DNA from: Chitinophaga pinensis
GTDB taxonomy: Bacteria; Bacteroidota; Bacteroidia; Chitinophagales; Chitinophagaceae
Reading direction: 5' to 3'
Length of the DNA stretch: 64,000 nucleotides
NCBI RefSeq assembly: GCF_007896845.1
Contig: NZ_VOHS01000028.1
Location: forward strand, 1 to 64,000
Shown here: one piece after another, positions 26,007 through 34,373 of the stretch
How the letters are laid out: every line of letters starts with the position of its first letter
Position numbering within the stretch: position 1 is the first letter of the stretch
The notes under the pieces: generated by a model
Databases searched by the model: none
What the model was told of the DNA's origin: nothing
The model's input: only the letters and a program-made list of their open reading frames with translations
Program-made: the position numbers and the translations under genes

Positions 26007-26861
26007 ATGACCAACGACGCTTTTTTGACATCCTTGACTATCACAAAATTTGAACAAAACACAACCGCTGCCAGCCATCCTGTCCGTGCTGCCGGCCAAA
26101 CAATGGGTTTTGAGATCATCTGGGTGGAAAAAGGTGCAGGATATTGCCAGATTGACCAGAAAAGATACGCCATCAGCAACAATGTGCTCATCTGCGTACA
26201 ACCCGGACAAAAATGGAAACTACATCCTACGGCCCCCTGTCAGGGCCTGCAGATCTTCCTCTCAGATGTAGACCCGGGAAATAATATGAATGGCTGGGAA
26301 ATGACATGGATGGGCAATCTGGTACACCTGCTGGCCGTTTGTCCGGTGATGGAAGCAGAAGAGCCCTTCGCCCACAATTTCCGCACCGTCATGGCCCAGA
26401 TCTCAAGGGAATACGACAATCAGCAGACGTCCAGCATGCCCATCATTCAGCGCTATCTTGACATCATCCTGTTGTATGTGTCCCGTCAACTCGGTTCTTT
26501 CAGGACCACTCATTTATCAGGAAAATCGAAACTGGTAAGGGAATTCAGCATGCTGGTAGACAGTAAGTTCCGGGATTTGAAACTGGTAACCCAATATGCG
26601 TCCCGCCTGCGGATCTCACCTAATTATCTGAATGAAGCTGTCAAGAGCATCCTTGGATACCCCGCCAGTCATTACATCCGTAACAGGATTATCCTTGAGG
26701 CCAAGCGCAAAGCGATCTATTCCAATGAGAGCATGAAGGAAATTGCTTATTCGCTGGGGTTTGACAATACCGCCCATTTCAGTAAATACTTCAAAAATTC
26801 AAGTGGTATGTGTTTTTCTACATTCAAGAAAGAAGGGAATAACATTTTTGAACCGGCGTAA
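26007..26861 (+). CDS. AraC family transcriptional regulator (first of two paralogues)
   Basis: About 284 residues. An N-terminal cupin-like sensing domain (GFEIIWVEKGAGYCQIDQ, VLICVQPGQKWKLH) is followed by a C-terminal double helix-turn-helix from about residue 185 (LVTQYASRLRISPNYLNEAV and MKEIAYSLGFDNTAHFSKYF), the AraC signature. ATG 26007 is preferred to 25977, which would sit at the predicted start of transcription. It is clearly paralogous to the regulator at 33282-34214. The two flank a cluster of sigma-54 activators, hydrolase and OsmC genes, so it may be part of that circuit. Confidence 0.88.
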   Translation: MTNDAFLTSLTITKFEQNTTAASHPVRAAGQTMGFEIIWVEKGAGYCQIDQKRYAISNNVLICVQPGQKWKLHPTAPCQGLQIFLSDVDPGNNMNGWEMTWMGNLVHLLAVCPVMEAEEPFAHNFRTVMAQISREYDNQQTSSMPIIQRYLDIILLYVSRQLGSFRTTHLSGKSKLVREFSMLVDSKFRDLKLVTQYASRLRISPNYLNEAVKSILGYPASHYIRNRIILEAKRKAIYSNESMKEIAYSLGFDNTAHFSKYFKNSSGMCFSTFKKEGNNIFEPA

Positions 26862-26865
26862 AACA

Positions 26866-26901
26866 GCGGCTGCCGTCCGCCGGAGGCGGAACGGCAGCCG
26901 C
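26866..26901. terminator. GC-rich bidirectional terminator
   Basis: A strong hairpin with arms of about 16 bp and one bulge (26866-26901, loop gga) sits between the convergent AraC and OsmC genes, ending one base before the OsmC stop region. Confidence 0.8.
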
Positions 26902-26902
26902 C

Positions 26903-27319
26903 TCACCAGTTTTGCAGACTAGCTTCTGTTGTAATTATAATATTTAGTGCCATACTCACCGGGCAGTTCCTTTTCGCGTCCCTGACGCATGCGTCAAATT
27001 CCTCCGGATTCATACCCCACACCTTTCCTACTACAACCAACCGGGATGCTGTAATGACGCCATTTTCAAAGTTTACGTAGGCGGTGGTTTCCAACGCTTC
27101 AGGAAAGTAGCCCGCTTCATCGAGTACAAAGCTCAGCTTCATGGTAAAACAACCTGCATGCGCAGCTGCCAGCAATTCTTCGGGATTGGTGCCCCCTTCA
27201 CTGGTAAACCTGCTGCTGAAAGAATAAACATGCTTGTCAAGTGCTTCACTTTGTGTAGTCATATGTCCTCTGCCATCTTTCCCGGAACCATGCCATATGG
27301 CTTTCGCATATCGTTTCAT
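26903..27319 (-). CDS. OsmC-family peroxiredoxin
   Basis: 138 residues of the OsmC/Ohr fold. The two redox Cys are in LLAAAHAGCFTMKLS (about residue 57) and KRNCPVSMAL (about 121), and the N-terminal KRYAKAIWHGSGKDGRG with TNPEELLAAAHAG is diagnostic of the OsmC branch. It reduces organic hydroperoxides and peroxides through a Cys pair, usually fed by lipoyl-dependent reductants. It lies 25 bases after the hydrolase stop on the same strand, so the two form an operon behind the sigma-54-type promoter at 28149-28164. Confidence 0.92.
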   Translation of the reverse strand: MKRYAKAIWHGSGKDGRGHMTTQSEALDKHVYSFSSRFTSEGGTNPEELLAAAHAGCFTMKLSFVLDEAGYFPEALETTAYVNFENGVITASRLVVVGKVWGMNPEEFDACVRDAKRNCPVSMALNIIITTEASLQNW

Positions 27320-27344
27320 GGATCGGGTCGCTTTAAGAATGTAT

Positions 27345-28121
27345 TCAATGCTGTGCTATCCATTGCAGGATCTCGTCCGCATCTTCTTTCCAGGTGGGCA
27401 GACCCAATACATAGTGGTTACGCTTTTTCAGTTTAAAATCGACGACAGAACCGTTTTGATAACGTGCATATACCCGTTCACATAAACCCGGCGGAATACA
27501 TTGATCTTCCGAACCTGCCAGTATCAGCAAAGGTCCCTGTGGCTTTTTAAAATCCACTTTTGCTTCACTACTCAATGCACCTCTGATCGCCCTTCTGGAT
27601 TCAGGGATAGTCAGCTGTTCGTAACTGGTCTGTTGCTCAGCCAGAGACATCCCATTGGTAAATGCAAACTGCCATGTTTTAAAAGGCATCAGATAAGTGG
27701 TGTTTACCGTAGAAAAGAAACCCAAAGCTGCCGTATTGGATTTGAGGAAATTGATCTCATAAGGGAAAACACCTTTGGGTGGTACCGCGTGTATAGCAAC
27801 GCCGGCGACACCATAACCTTTATTCAGAAGAACCTGTGTCATCATTCCGCCAAATGAATGTCCGATCAGAATAGGCTTTTCAGGCAACTTTTTGATAGCG
27901 CTGATATAAGTGTCCAGTACCTGCGCCAGATCGACTGCTGCCAGCGCCATATCAGGCTGACGTCCACGCAGGGCAGCGGGATCTCCTTCTTTCTGCGGCC
28001 ACGCAGGTGCTACCGTGGTATAACCCTGACTCTGAAAATAGCGGCCCCAGTCGTCCCAACAACGGTTACTTACATATGCTCCGGTGATGAATACAATGGT
28101 TTTTGATTTGATCTTTTCCAT
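27345..28121 (-). CDS. Alpha/beta hydrolase
   Basis: From the ATG at 28121 the product has 258 residues. The nucleophile elbow GHSFGGMM gives the catalytic Ser (about residue 86). Asp is in LAGSEDQCIPPGL (about 207) and His in KKRNHYVLGL (about 236). FITGAYVSNRCWDDWG gives the oxyanion region. There is no signal peptide. ATG 28148 lies upstream of the predicted start point of the sigma-54-type promoter, so 28121 is chosen. It shares an operon with OsmC, suggesting hydrolysis of an ester or peroxide-derived product during stress; the substrate is unknown. Confidence 0.85.
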   Translation of the reverse strand: MEKIKSKTIVFITGAYVSNRCWDDWGRYFQSQGYTTVAPAWPQKEGDPAALRGRQPDMALAAVDLAQVLDTYISAIKKLPEKPILIGHSFGGMMTQVLLNKGYGVAGVAIHAVPPKGVFPYEINFLKSNTAALGFFSTVNTTYLMPFKTWQFAFTNGMSLAEQQTSYEQLTIPESRRAIRGALSSEAKVDFKKPQGPLLILAGSEDQCIPPGLCERVYARYQNGSVVDFKLKKRNHYVLGLPTWKEDADEILQWIAQH

Positions 28122-28148
28122 AGCGGTTGATAATTTAAGGTCTACCAA

Positions 28149-28164
28149 AGCTACCTTAGTGCCG
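28149..28164 (-). promoter_or_regulatory. Sigma-54-type promoter of the hydrolase-OsmC operon
   Basis: On the minus strand the site reads cGGCACtaaggtaGCt: -24 GG (28162-28163) with GGCAC, ten bases, then -12 GC (28150-28151). It has the same GGCAC...TAGC form as the site at 33236. The predicted start is near 28138, 17 bases before the ATG at 28121. The gene for a sigma-54 response regulator lies just upstream. Confidence 0.6.
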
Positions 28165-28205
28165 GAGCTGTATCAATGTAAAATCAGGTGATTCATCTGT
28201 ATATT

Positions 28206-29591
28206 TTACCCCGGCATACGTAGCTCTTCCTTTTTGATGCCCAGCTTTCTGATCCGGTAATTCAGGGTAGAGACATTCATAGACAACAGCTCTGCCGCTC
28301 CCCCTTTTCCAAAGATCTTCCCATTGCAATGCCTGAGCACATCAATGATATGCTCTCTTTCATTTTCCTGCATCGTCTTGACCCGCTCCTCCTGTACAAC
28401 AGGTGCATAATCTATCTTTTCCGGCAGGGCGATCTGGGTAATGACCGTTCCCTCACACAACAATACCGCCCGTTCGATCAGGTGTTCCAGTTCCCGGATG
28501 TTTCCCGGCCACGCGTGCAGTATGAGGGTATCCATTACCCGGGGAGAAACAGTCAGTAATGGCCGGCCAATATTCTGACAGTGCATTTCCAGAAAATAAT
28601 CTACCAGTGCCGGAATATCCTCCCTCCTCTCTCTCAATGGTGGCAGGTGCAGAGGAAATACATTCAGCCGGTAATAGAAGTCCATACGGAACCGGCCATC
28701 CGCTACCTCCTTTTCCAGATTCCTGCTGGTAGCAGAGATAATCCTGACGTCCACTTTCTGCGAACGCATAGCCCCGATACGTTCAATTTCCTTTTCCTGC
28801 AGTACACGCAGCAATTTGACCTGCATATCCACCGGCATCTCTCCTATTTCATCCAGAAAAATGGTACCACCATTGGCCTGTTCAAATTTGCCGATACGTC
28901 TTTCCACAGCGCCGGAGAATGCGCCTTTTTCATGACCGAATAAGAGCGATTCTATCAGCTCCGCAGGCATAGCTGCACAGTTAACCTTAATCAGGGGCCT
29001 GGATGCCCTGCCGGACAACCGATGTATCAGATCGGCCATCTTTTCTTTCCCCGTACCACTTTCCCCCGTAATGAGTACGGATGTGTCAGAAGGCGCCACT
29101 ATTGTCAGGTGTTGCATTGTTTGCTGCAGTCGCTGACTGTCCCCTATAATGCCATAACGCCGGAGTTCAGGCCGTATTTCTGTTCCTCTTGTATCCTGAT
29201 TACGCATCATGGCATCCAGACTATTGGCATGCAGATAACGTGCTATTTCCAACGTAATCAGCACTTCTCTTTCCCGGAAAGGTTTTACCAGAAACCCGTA
29301 AGGAAAGGTCGCCTTTGCCTCATCGAGGATCTGTTTGGTAGAATAGGCAGAGAGATAGATGAAAGCAATATTTTGCTGCCTTAGCAGTTTAGCCAGGTCT
29401 ATGCCTGTCAGTTTTCCCTTCAGATAGATATCTATCAGTACAAAATCAGGTCTTTCCTGTCCGATCATCTGCAAGGCGATCTCCGCAGAAGCAGCAATAC
29501 CGCTTACTGTGTATCCCGCGCGCTCCATGATCATCTGGAGGTTGTTTGCTTCAATAAAAATGTCTTCGACGATCAGTATTTTTTCCGTCAT
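28206..29591 (-). CDS. Sigma-54-dependent response regulator (NtrC type)
   Basis: 461 residues. The receiver is at 1-120 (EDIFIEANN acidic pocket, phosphoacceptor Asp in FVLIDIYLKG, Lys in FLVKPFRERE). The AAA+ domain is at about 145-385 with Walker A (TGESGTGKEKMADLI), the sigma-54 contact loop GHEKGAFSGAVERR (GAFSGA instead of GAFTGA), Walker B (GGTIFLDEIGEMP) and the Arg-finger region. A Fis-type helix-turn-helix is at the C-terminus (GGAAELLSMNVSTLNYRIRK). It activates sigma-54 RNA polymerase after phosphorylation. No kinase gene is adjacent. Its stop lies 42 bases from the sigma-54-type promoter of the hydrolase-OsmC operon, a likely target. Confidence 0.92.
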   Translation of the reverse strand: MTEKILIVEDIFIEANNLQMIMERAGYTVSGIAASAEIALQMIGQERPDFVLIDIYLKGKLTGIDLAKLLRQQNIAFIYLSAYSTKQILDEAKATFPYGFLVKPFREREVLITLEIARYLHANSLDAMMRNQDTRGTEIRPELRRYGIIGDSQRLQQTMQHLTIVAPSDTSVLITGESGTGKEKMADLIHRLSGRASRPLIKVNCAAMPAELIESLLFGHEKGAFSGAVERRIGKFEQANGGTIFLDEIGEMPVDMQVKLLRVLQEKEIERIGAMRSQKVDVRIISATSRNLEKEVADGRFRMDFYYRLNVFPLHLPPLRERREDIPALVDYFLEMHCQNIGRPLLTVSPRVMDTLILHAWPGNIRELEHLIERAVLLCEGTVITQIALPEKIDYAPVVQEERVKTMQENEREHIIDVLRHCNGKIFGKGGAAELLSMNVSTLNYRIRKLGIKKEELRMPG

Positions 29592-29667
29592 ACGTTGTTT
29601 CCTTCATTGTGATGCTAATACAGTCTGCTGAGTCAATGCCTGTTCGTCTGTTGAGTAGCTGTGTCTT

Positions 29668-31185
29668 TTATGGTTTCTTCAGAAAATAGGTATGTTCTTT
29701 CTGGATACCCAGCTTTTTGATACGATGATTCAGGGTCGATACATGAAGACCTAATATCTCTGCTGCACCGCCAGGTCCGAATACTTTCCCTTTGCATTTA
29801 TTCAGTACACCTAAAATGTAATCCCGTTCCATTTCATCCAATGTTCTGGTGAAATCTTCTTCCTGACGGACTTTTGTTTCTGACTTCGGCTGCGAAGACA
29901 GATGGATCTCCCGGATGACATTACCCTGTGTCAATAAAATGCTCCTTTCCAATACGTGCTCCAGCTCCCTGACATTGCCCGGCCAGTTGTAGGCGGTCAG
30001 CTGTTTCATAGCAGTGCTGGACAATCTGATATTCCTACGTCCGGTGCTTCTGGCAAAACGTTCTATAAAGTGAGCTGCCAGCGGCGATATATCTTCCTTA
30101 CGATCCCGTAAAGGCGGAAGTACTATGGGAAATACATTCAGACGATAATACAGGTCACTCCGGAAACGCCCTTCTGCGACTTCTTTCTGCAGATTACGAT
30201 TAGTAGCTGCGATGATCCTTACATCTGTTTTGATCGTACTTTTTCCACCGATACGCTCTATTTCTCTTTCCTGAATGGCCCGCAATAGTTTGACCTGTAA
30301 GTCCAGCGGCATCTCTCCTATTTCATCCAGAAACAAAGTACCATGATTAGCCAGTTCGAACTTACCAATCCTTCTTTCTATGGCACCGGTGAAGCTGCCA
30401 CGCTCGTGACCAAATAATTCACTCTCTATCAGATTAGCCGGTAATGCTGCACAATTCACTTTCACCATCAGTTTGTTCTTACGGGGAGAACCATTATGAA
30501 TCGCCCGCGCGATCAGCTCTTTACCCGTTCCTGTTTCGCCAAGAATCAACACTGTACTTTGTGCAAAAGAAACCTGTGACAGCATATGAAATACGCGCTG
30601 CATTTCCGGTCCTGCGCCGATAATATCTGTATGGGTATACACGCTGCTGATCTCCTGTTGGAGGTACAACTTTTCTTCTTCCAGCTTCTCTTTATAACCG
30701 TTAATTTCTTTTAGTTGCTGATCAATCTTTTCGTCTGCCAGTATATTCGCCACTGCTACTGCTACCTGATCGGAGATGCCTTTCAGGAGATACAGATCTT
30801 TATGCCGGAAAGAATTTCTTTCTTCGGATAACATGGTTATAAAACCAATGTCTTCATTCTGATTCACCAGCTTTACGCCGGCAATTTCCTTGATTCCTCT
30901 TTCGAAGATGAACTGTATCCCGGGATGCCTGCCCGGGTTTTTCATCAATAGATTTTCGATGTAAAAGAGTTCAGGTTTATCAGAATGTAGCAGCATATCA
31001 TGAATGCCATCAGCAATCGGATATTCGGCAAAAGCAATTTCTTTAAATTCAGGGTGTGAAGTACGACCATCTTCCACATCAGCCACCATCACTCTGAAAG
31101 AAGTCTTTTCAGCATTGAAGATGCCGACAGTGATATCATTGAAATGAAAGATGCTTTTCAGACGTTGCCGCATCACCGCGATCAA
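29668..31185 (-). CDS. Sigma-54 activator, C-terminal part of a split GAF/AAA+/Fis protein
   Basis: 505 residues: an incomplete GAF domain at the N-terminus, a coiled-coil linker (about 155-180), an AAA+ domain with Walker A LGETGTGKELIARAI, contact loop GSFTGA and Walker B LFLDEIGEMPLDLQ, then a Fis helix-turn-helix (GPGGAAEILGLHVSTLNHRI). The first GAF lacks its first helix, which is found in the -1 frame of the upstream gene (EILLSFSADIGRTRG, AEALIAVMRQRL). It therefore reads as the 3' part of one gene with 31182-32915, broken by a single base at the A run at 31240-31244. It shares clear paralogy with 28206-29591. Confidence 0.88.
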   Translation of the reverse strand: MIAVMRQRLKSIFHFNDITVGIFNAEKTSFRVMVADVEDGRTSHPEFKEIAFAEYPIADGIHDMLLHSDKPELFYIENLLMKNPGRHPGIQFIFERGIKEIAGVKLVNQNEDIGFITMLSEERNSFRHKDLYLLKGISDQVAVAVANILADEKIDQQLKEINGYKEKLEEEKLYLQQEISSVYTHTDIIGAGPEMQRVFHMLSQVSFAQSTVLILGETGTGKELIARAIHNGSPRKNKLMVKVNCAALPANLIESELFGHERGSFTGAIERRIGKFELANHGTLFLDEIGEMPLDLQVKLLRAIQEREIERIGGKSTIKTDVRIIAATNRNLQKEVAEGRFRSDLYYRLNVFPIVLPPLRDRKEDISPLAAHFIERFARSTGRRNIRLSSTAMKQLTAYNWPGNVRELEHVLERSILLTQGNVIREIHLSSQPKSETKVRQEEDFTRTLDEMERDYILGVLNKCKGKVFGPGGAAEILGLHVSTLNHRIKKLGIQKEHTYFLKKP

Positions 31186-32915
31186 TGCCTCAGCTCCTCT
31201 TGTCCTGCCGATATCGGCACTGAAGGATAAGAGGATCTCTTTTTCTTTTCACGTTGCTGGATAGCCTCGTTGGCCAGCATATTGGCTACGAGCCCTGACA
31301 GATGGTAGGAGAACCGCTCTATCAGCCGCATATCAGCCGCAGAAAATGAATTAACATTCTCCGCAAGCAGTGTCATGCCACCAAAGGCTTCATTATTATG
31401 CAGCAGGCGTACGCCGGCAATTTCTTTAATACCAGCTTCTGCAAGGAAATCGAAGTGTATACCGCCTACTTTTTGCAGTTCTGATACGGATAATAATACG
31501 GCGCTTTCTGACGCCATGACACGATTATGTAAACCATCCTGCAGTGGATATTCCCGGAAGGCAATCCCTTCAAAATCCTGATGCTGATTGGCCTTTTCAC
31601 AGTCTTCCAGAATTACCTTGTACACGCCTTTTGCCACATTGTATTGGACAATAGCGATATCGGAGAAATTGAGACGCGTCTGCAGGATCTTTTTAATGGT
31701 AGGCACCAGTTTACTCTTATCAGAAATACTGGCAATAGAATGGCTGATGGACAGCAGCATTTCGTTTTCTGCTTCTCTTGCCTGAATATACTCATGATGA
31801 TAGATATTCACCATGGCTGTAGCCAGATGGAAAGATACCGCATGGATCAGGTTTTGCACATTGGTATTAAACCAGCCTTTCCCGTCTGCATAAAACAGGA
31901 TCATACCCAGCGGACGTCGGTTATTATCACGAAGTGTGACACCCACACATTCTCTCAGTCCGGCGTTAAACTGCATGATCATATAATCAGGCGCATTAGC
32001 GGCGGTTGCTTCTTTTTCGATATCAATGACCACCGGCACATCAGATGACAGTATGCGATCGATCATACCGTCATTTACTGAATACCAGCGGGAGGCAATC
32101 GTTTCGTAATCCGGATGCGAGCGGCTGGTGGAATCCGGATCCAGCAGAAAGGCTGCGCAGGACTGTTCGTCATCACTGAGTCTGATCACCAGACTATAGG
32201 TAAAACGGAAAAGTTTCTTCAGTTGGGTGTTGATGAGTTCCAGTAAGCCGGCACGATCTTTTAAGCGGCCGATAGCGTCACTGATGTTCAGCAGGGCTTC
32301 TCTTTCCCTGATCTTTTGTTCTATCTCCTCTCTTGCCATGATATTGGCTACTGCCAGAGAAATATGACTGCAAATAGTCCTGACAACAGGAAAAATGGAT
32401 GGCTGAAAATTATCTGGTGTCTTTGAGAAAAAGGATAACACCCCGATGACTTCATTTTCGAATATCAGTCCGCAGTTAAGTGTTTCTGCCACACCTGCAT
32501 CAAACACAATCTGCATATTGGCAGTCAGTTCACCGGCGGCTTTCATCTTTGCCAGATGGCAGATAAAAGGCTCACCTTTATCGATAGCGGTCACCATCCA
32601 GTCAAGCCCTATTGGCCAGTCGGCCGTGACCAGTTCCTGATATTGAGTGTGATCTTTTATCAGAGAATTTGTATCCAGCATAAAGGCTTTATAATGCTGT
32701 GGTCTGCCGGAGGGCACAGAAATAGTACAATGACTGAAAGAGAAAAAGCTGCTGAAGCGCTCTTTCACAAGATTCATCAGGTCGCTTTTTGCCTTCACTC
32801 TTGCAATATCCATGGCAAGCGATAATAGCAGTCGGGTAAGTTCAATGTCGTTTTCTACAGAGACGGCGGATGCTACCCTTTGCGTTTCCCGTGTGGCTGA
32901 TTTTGATCGATGCAT
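31182..32915 (-). CDS. Multi-GAF sensor protein, N-terminal part of the split sigma-54 activator
   Basis: 577 residues with three tandem GAF domains (about 30-190, 205-370 and 385-555), each ending in a similar helix (LAVANIMAREEIEQKIRERE, ATAMVNIYHHEYIQ, LVANMLANEAIQQRE). There are no membrane helices. The last 21 residues (KKKRSSYPSVPISAG) do not look like protein of this family. Reading the -1 frame from 31240-31244 continues as a GAF linker straight into the downstream gene, which overlaps by four bases (ATGA). The natural product is probably one protein of about 1,080 residues: GAF x4, AAA+, Fis. It would sense small ligands and activate sigma-54. Confidence 0.85.
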   Translation of the reverse strand: MHRSKSATRETQRVASAVSVENDIELTRLLLSLAMDIARVKAKSDLMNLVKERFSSFFSFSHCTISVPSGRPQHYKAFMLDTNSLIKDHTQYQELVTADWPIGLDWMVTAIDKGEPFICHLAKMKAAGELTANMQIVFDAGVAETLNCGLIFENEVIGVLSFFSKTPDNFQPSIFPVVRTICSHISLAVANIMAREEIEQKIREREALLNISDAIGRLKDRAGLLELINTQLKKLFRFTYSLVIRLSDDEQSCAAFLLDPDSTSRSHPDYETIASRWYSVNDGMIDRILSSDVPVVIDIEKEATAANAPDYMIMQFNAGLRECVGVTLRDNNRRPLGMILFYADGKGWFNTNVQNLIHAVSFHLATAMVNIYHHEYIQAREAENEMLLSISHSIASISDKSKLVPTIKKILQTRLNFSDIAIVQYNVAKGVYKVILEDCEKANQHQDFEGIAFREYPLQDGLHNRVMASESAVLLSVSELQKVGGIHFDFLAEAGIKEIAGVRLLHNNEAFGGMTLLAENVNSFSAADMRLIERFSYHLSGLVANMLANEAIQQREKKKRSSYPSVPISAGQEELRH

Positions 32916-33053
32916 GTTTTAGTTGTGGTTTTCGCCGGGGTGGTAAACATATACGGCAAACTTACAGGATATATGGTCAAGCTGTATGCCATGCCTGTAA
33001 GTAGCTGGCTATTATAATCTTAAGAAAACAACTCATCTGGTATGATTGTTCAT

Positions 33054-33182
33054 ATATGAATAATTAACCAGAAAATTATCGAAATATGAATAGTTGGCTG
33101 AAGTGCTTCGCAGTGCCTGCTTTATTGCGTCATAAATCCTGAAATACCAATAATCCAGTGGCTAATTGACGATATATGAATA
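33054..33182. repeat. Three ATATGAATA direct repeats, candidate activator binding sites
   Basis: ATATGAATA occurs at 33054-33062, 33084-33092 and 33174-33182, spaced 30 and 90 bases. The two downstream copies share an extended CGAwATATGAATA. They lie about 80, 170 and 200 bases before the predicted start from the sigma-54-type promoter at 33236, the usual range for enhancer sites of NtrC-type activators. Confidence 0.5.
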
Positions 33183-33235
33183 CCAAACAAAACCGAAACC
33201 GCCTCTAAATAACTATAAATCAAATACTTAATCAG

Positions 33236-33251
33236 TGGCACCAGATTAGCA
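33236..33251 (+). promoter_or_regulatory. Sigma-54-type promoter of the second AraC gene
   Basis: TGGCACcagattaGCa: perfect -24 TGGCAC (33236-33241), ten bases between GG and GC, -12 TAGC (one mismatch to TTGC). The predicted start is near 33262, 20 bases before the ATG at 33282. It lies in the 366-base gap between the divergent GAF-type sigma-54 activator and the AraC gene. Confidence 0.65.
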
Positions 33252-33281
33252 TATTATCCCCTGAACTGAAACCACAATATT

Positions 33282-34214
33282 ATGAGCAGTAAAATCCTAT
33301 ACGACACAGGTACAGATGTATTGCCAGAGACCCAAAGTTCGCGAAAACAGAGCAGACCCGAGAAGACCACCCACTTTGAGATCAACAGACTGGAAACAAT
33401 CAGCGACAAGCATCCCTTACTGGACGGGTTACAGGAAAGATTGCAATACTTTGAGATCGTCTGGATGCAGGAAGGAAACGGTTGTATTTCCATTGACGCC
33501 CTTCAGCATCCTTTCAACAACAACATGATCTATTGTCTGACGCCGGGGCAGGTCAGGCATTGTTGTTTTCAGCAAAACCCCAAAGGTTATTACATTTCCT
33601 TCTCGCAGGACTTCCTCTATCGCTGGGCTACCTACACGATGGGTACGACCTGGCTGGATACCCAGATCTATGGTGTGGGACTATCTGTCATCTCTCCGGA
33701 CGAGGATATGCAGCTGGAAATAGAAGACCTGATGACAAAGATGTCCAAAGAGTACATTAACCACTATCTCTTACGGTCAGAAGTGCTGGCAGGTCTGCTG
33801 AATATACTGGTGATCTATTTCTCGCGCCGGCAGCAGATAAGGGTCAATGAACTGGCACAATCAAAAGAGATAGAGCTGGTGCAGCGATTCATATCGCTGG
33901 TGAAAGTACAATTCAGGACTATGAAATTTGTAGCTGATTATGCCAGTGAACTTTGTGTAACGGCCAATCACCTGAACCGTATTGTAAAGAAGATAACCGG
34001 TATGCCCGCAAGTTCGCATATACAGCAACACATCATCATGGAGGCAAAAAGACAGGCCTTACATTCAAATGTCAGCATGAAGGAAATTGCTTATCTGCTG
34101 GGCTTTGATGATCATTCGCACTTTAGTAAATACTTCAAGAATAACTCCGGTATGAACTTTACCAGTTTTAAGAAAGGTCTGACAACTGAACTGGTGACAG
34201 ATAATACACTTTAA
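33282..34214 (+). CDS. AraC family transcriptional regulator (second paralogue)
   Basis: 310 residues. An N-terminal cupin-like domain (YFEIVWMQEGNGCISIDA, MIYCLTPGQVRHC) is followed by a C-terminal AraC double helix-turn-helix (FVADYASELCVTANHLNRIV and MKEIAYLLGFDDHSHFSKYF). It aligns over its length with the regulator at 26007-26861, including PGQ in the cupin and FKNxSGMxFxxFKK at the end. The gene is divergent from the GAF/sigma-54 activator and preceded by a sigma-54-type promoter with three repeats upstream, so it looks like a direct target of that activator. Confidence 0.88.
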   Translation: MSSKILYDTGTDVLPETQSSRKQSRPEKTTHFEINRLETISDKHPLLDGLQERLQYFEIVWMQEGNGCISIDALQHPFNNNMIYCLTPGQVRHCCFQQNPKGYYISFSQDFLYRWATYTMGTTWLDTQIYGVGLSVISPDEDMQLEIEDLMTKMSKEYINHYLLRSEVLAGLLNILVIYFSRRQQIRVNELAQSKEIELVQRFISLVKVQFRTMKFVADYASELCVTANHLNRIVKKITGMPASSHIQQHIIMEAKRQALHSNVSMKEIAYLLGFDDHSHFSKYFKNNSGMNFTSFKKGLTTELVTDNTL

Positions 34215-34326
34215 GCAAAGATATTCAGCCAACTATTATTTCCTGATCATTACAGACAACAACAGTTAACCTTAAATGTACAAATGAGCGCACTATTCTG
34301 CCATTGATGCCCGCACTGTCATATGA

Positions 34327-34334
34327 TAGCTTTG
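34327..34334 (+). promoter_or_regulatory. Promoter -7 box for the esterase gene
   Basis: TAGCTTTG matches TAnnTTTG and lies 39 bases before the ATG at 34374. Confidence 0.6.
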
Positions 34335-34373
34335 TATACGCCCGATATTATCTAAACATCATAAACGATAGCA

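Noticed and set aside
26866..26901. GC-rich palindrome as a mobile repeat
   Set aside because: Its place between two convergent stop codons and its hairpin form are fully explained by a bidirectional terminator.
33095..33111. TGGCTGAAGTGCTTCGC as another sigma-54 site
   Set aside because: The spacing between GG and GC is not ten bases, and it lies too far from the gene start.
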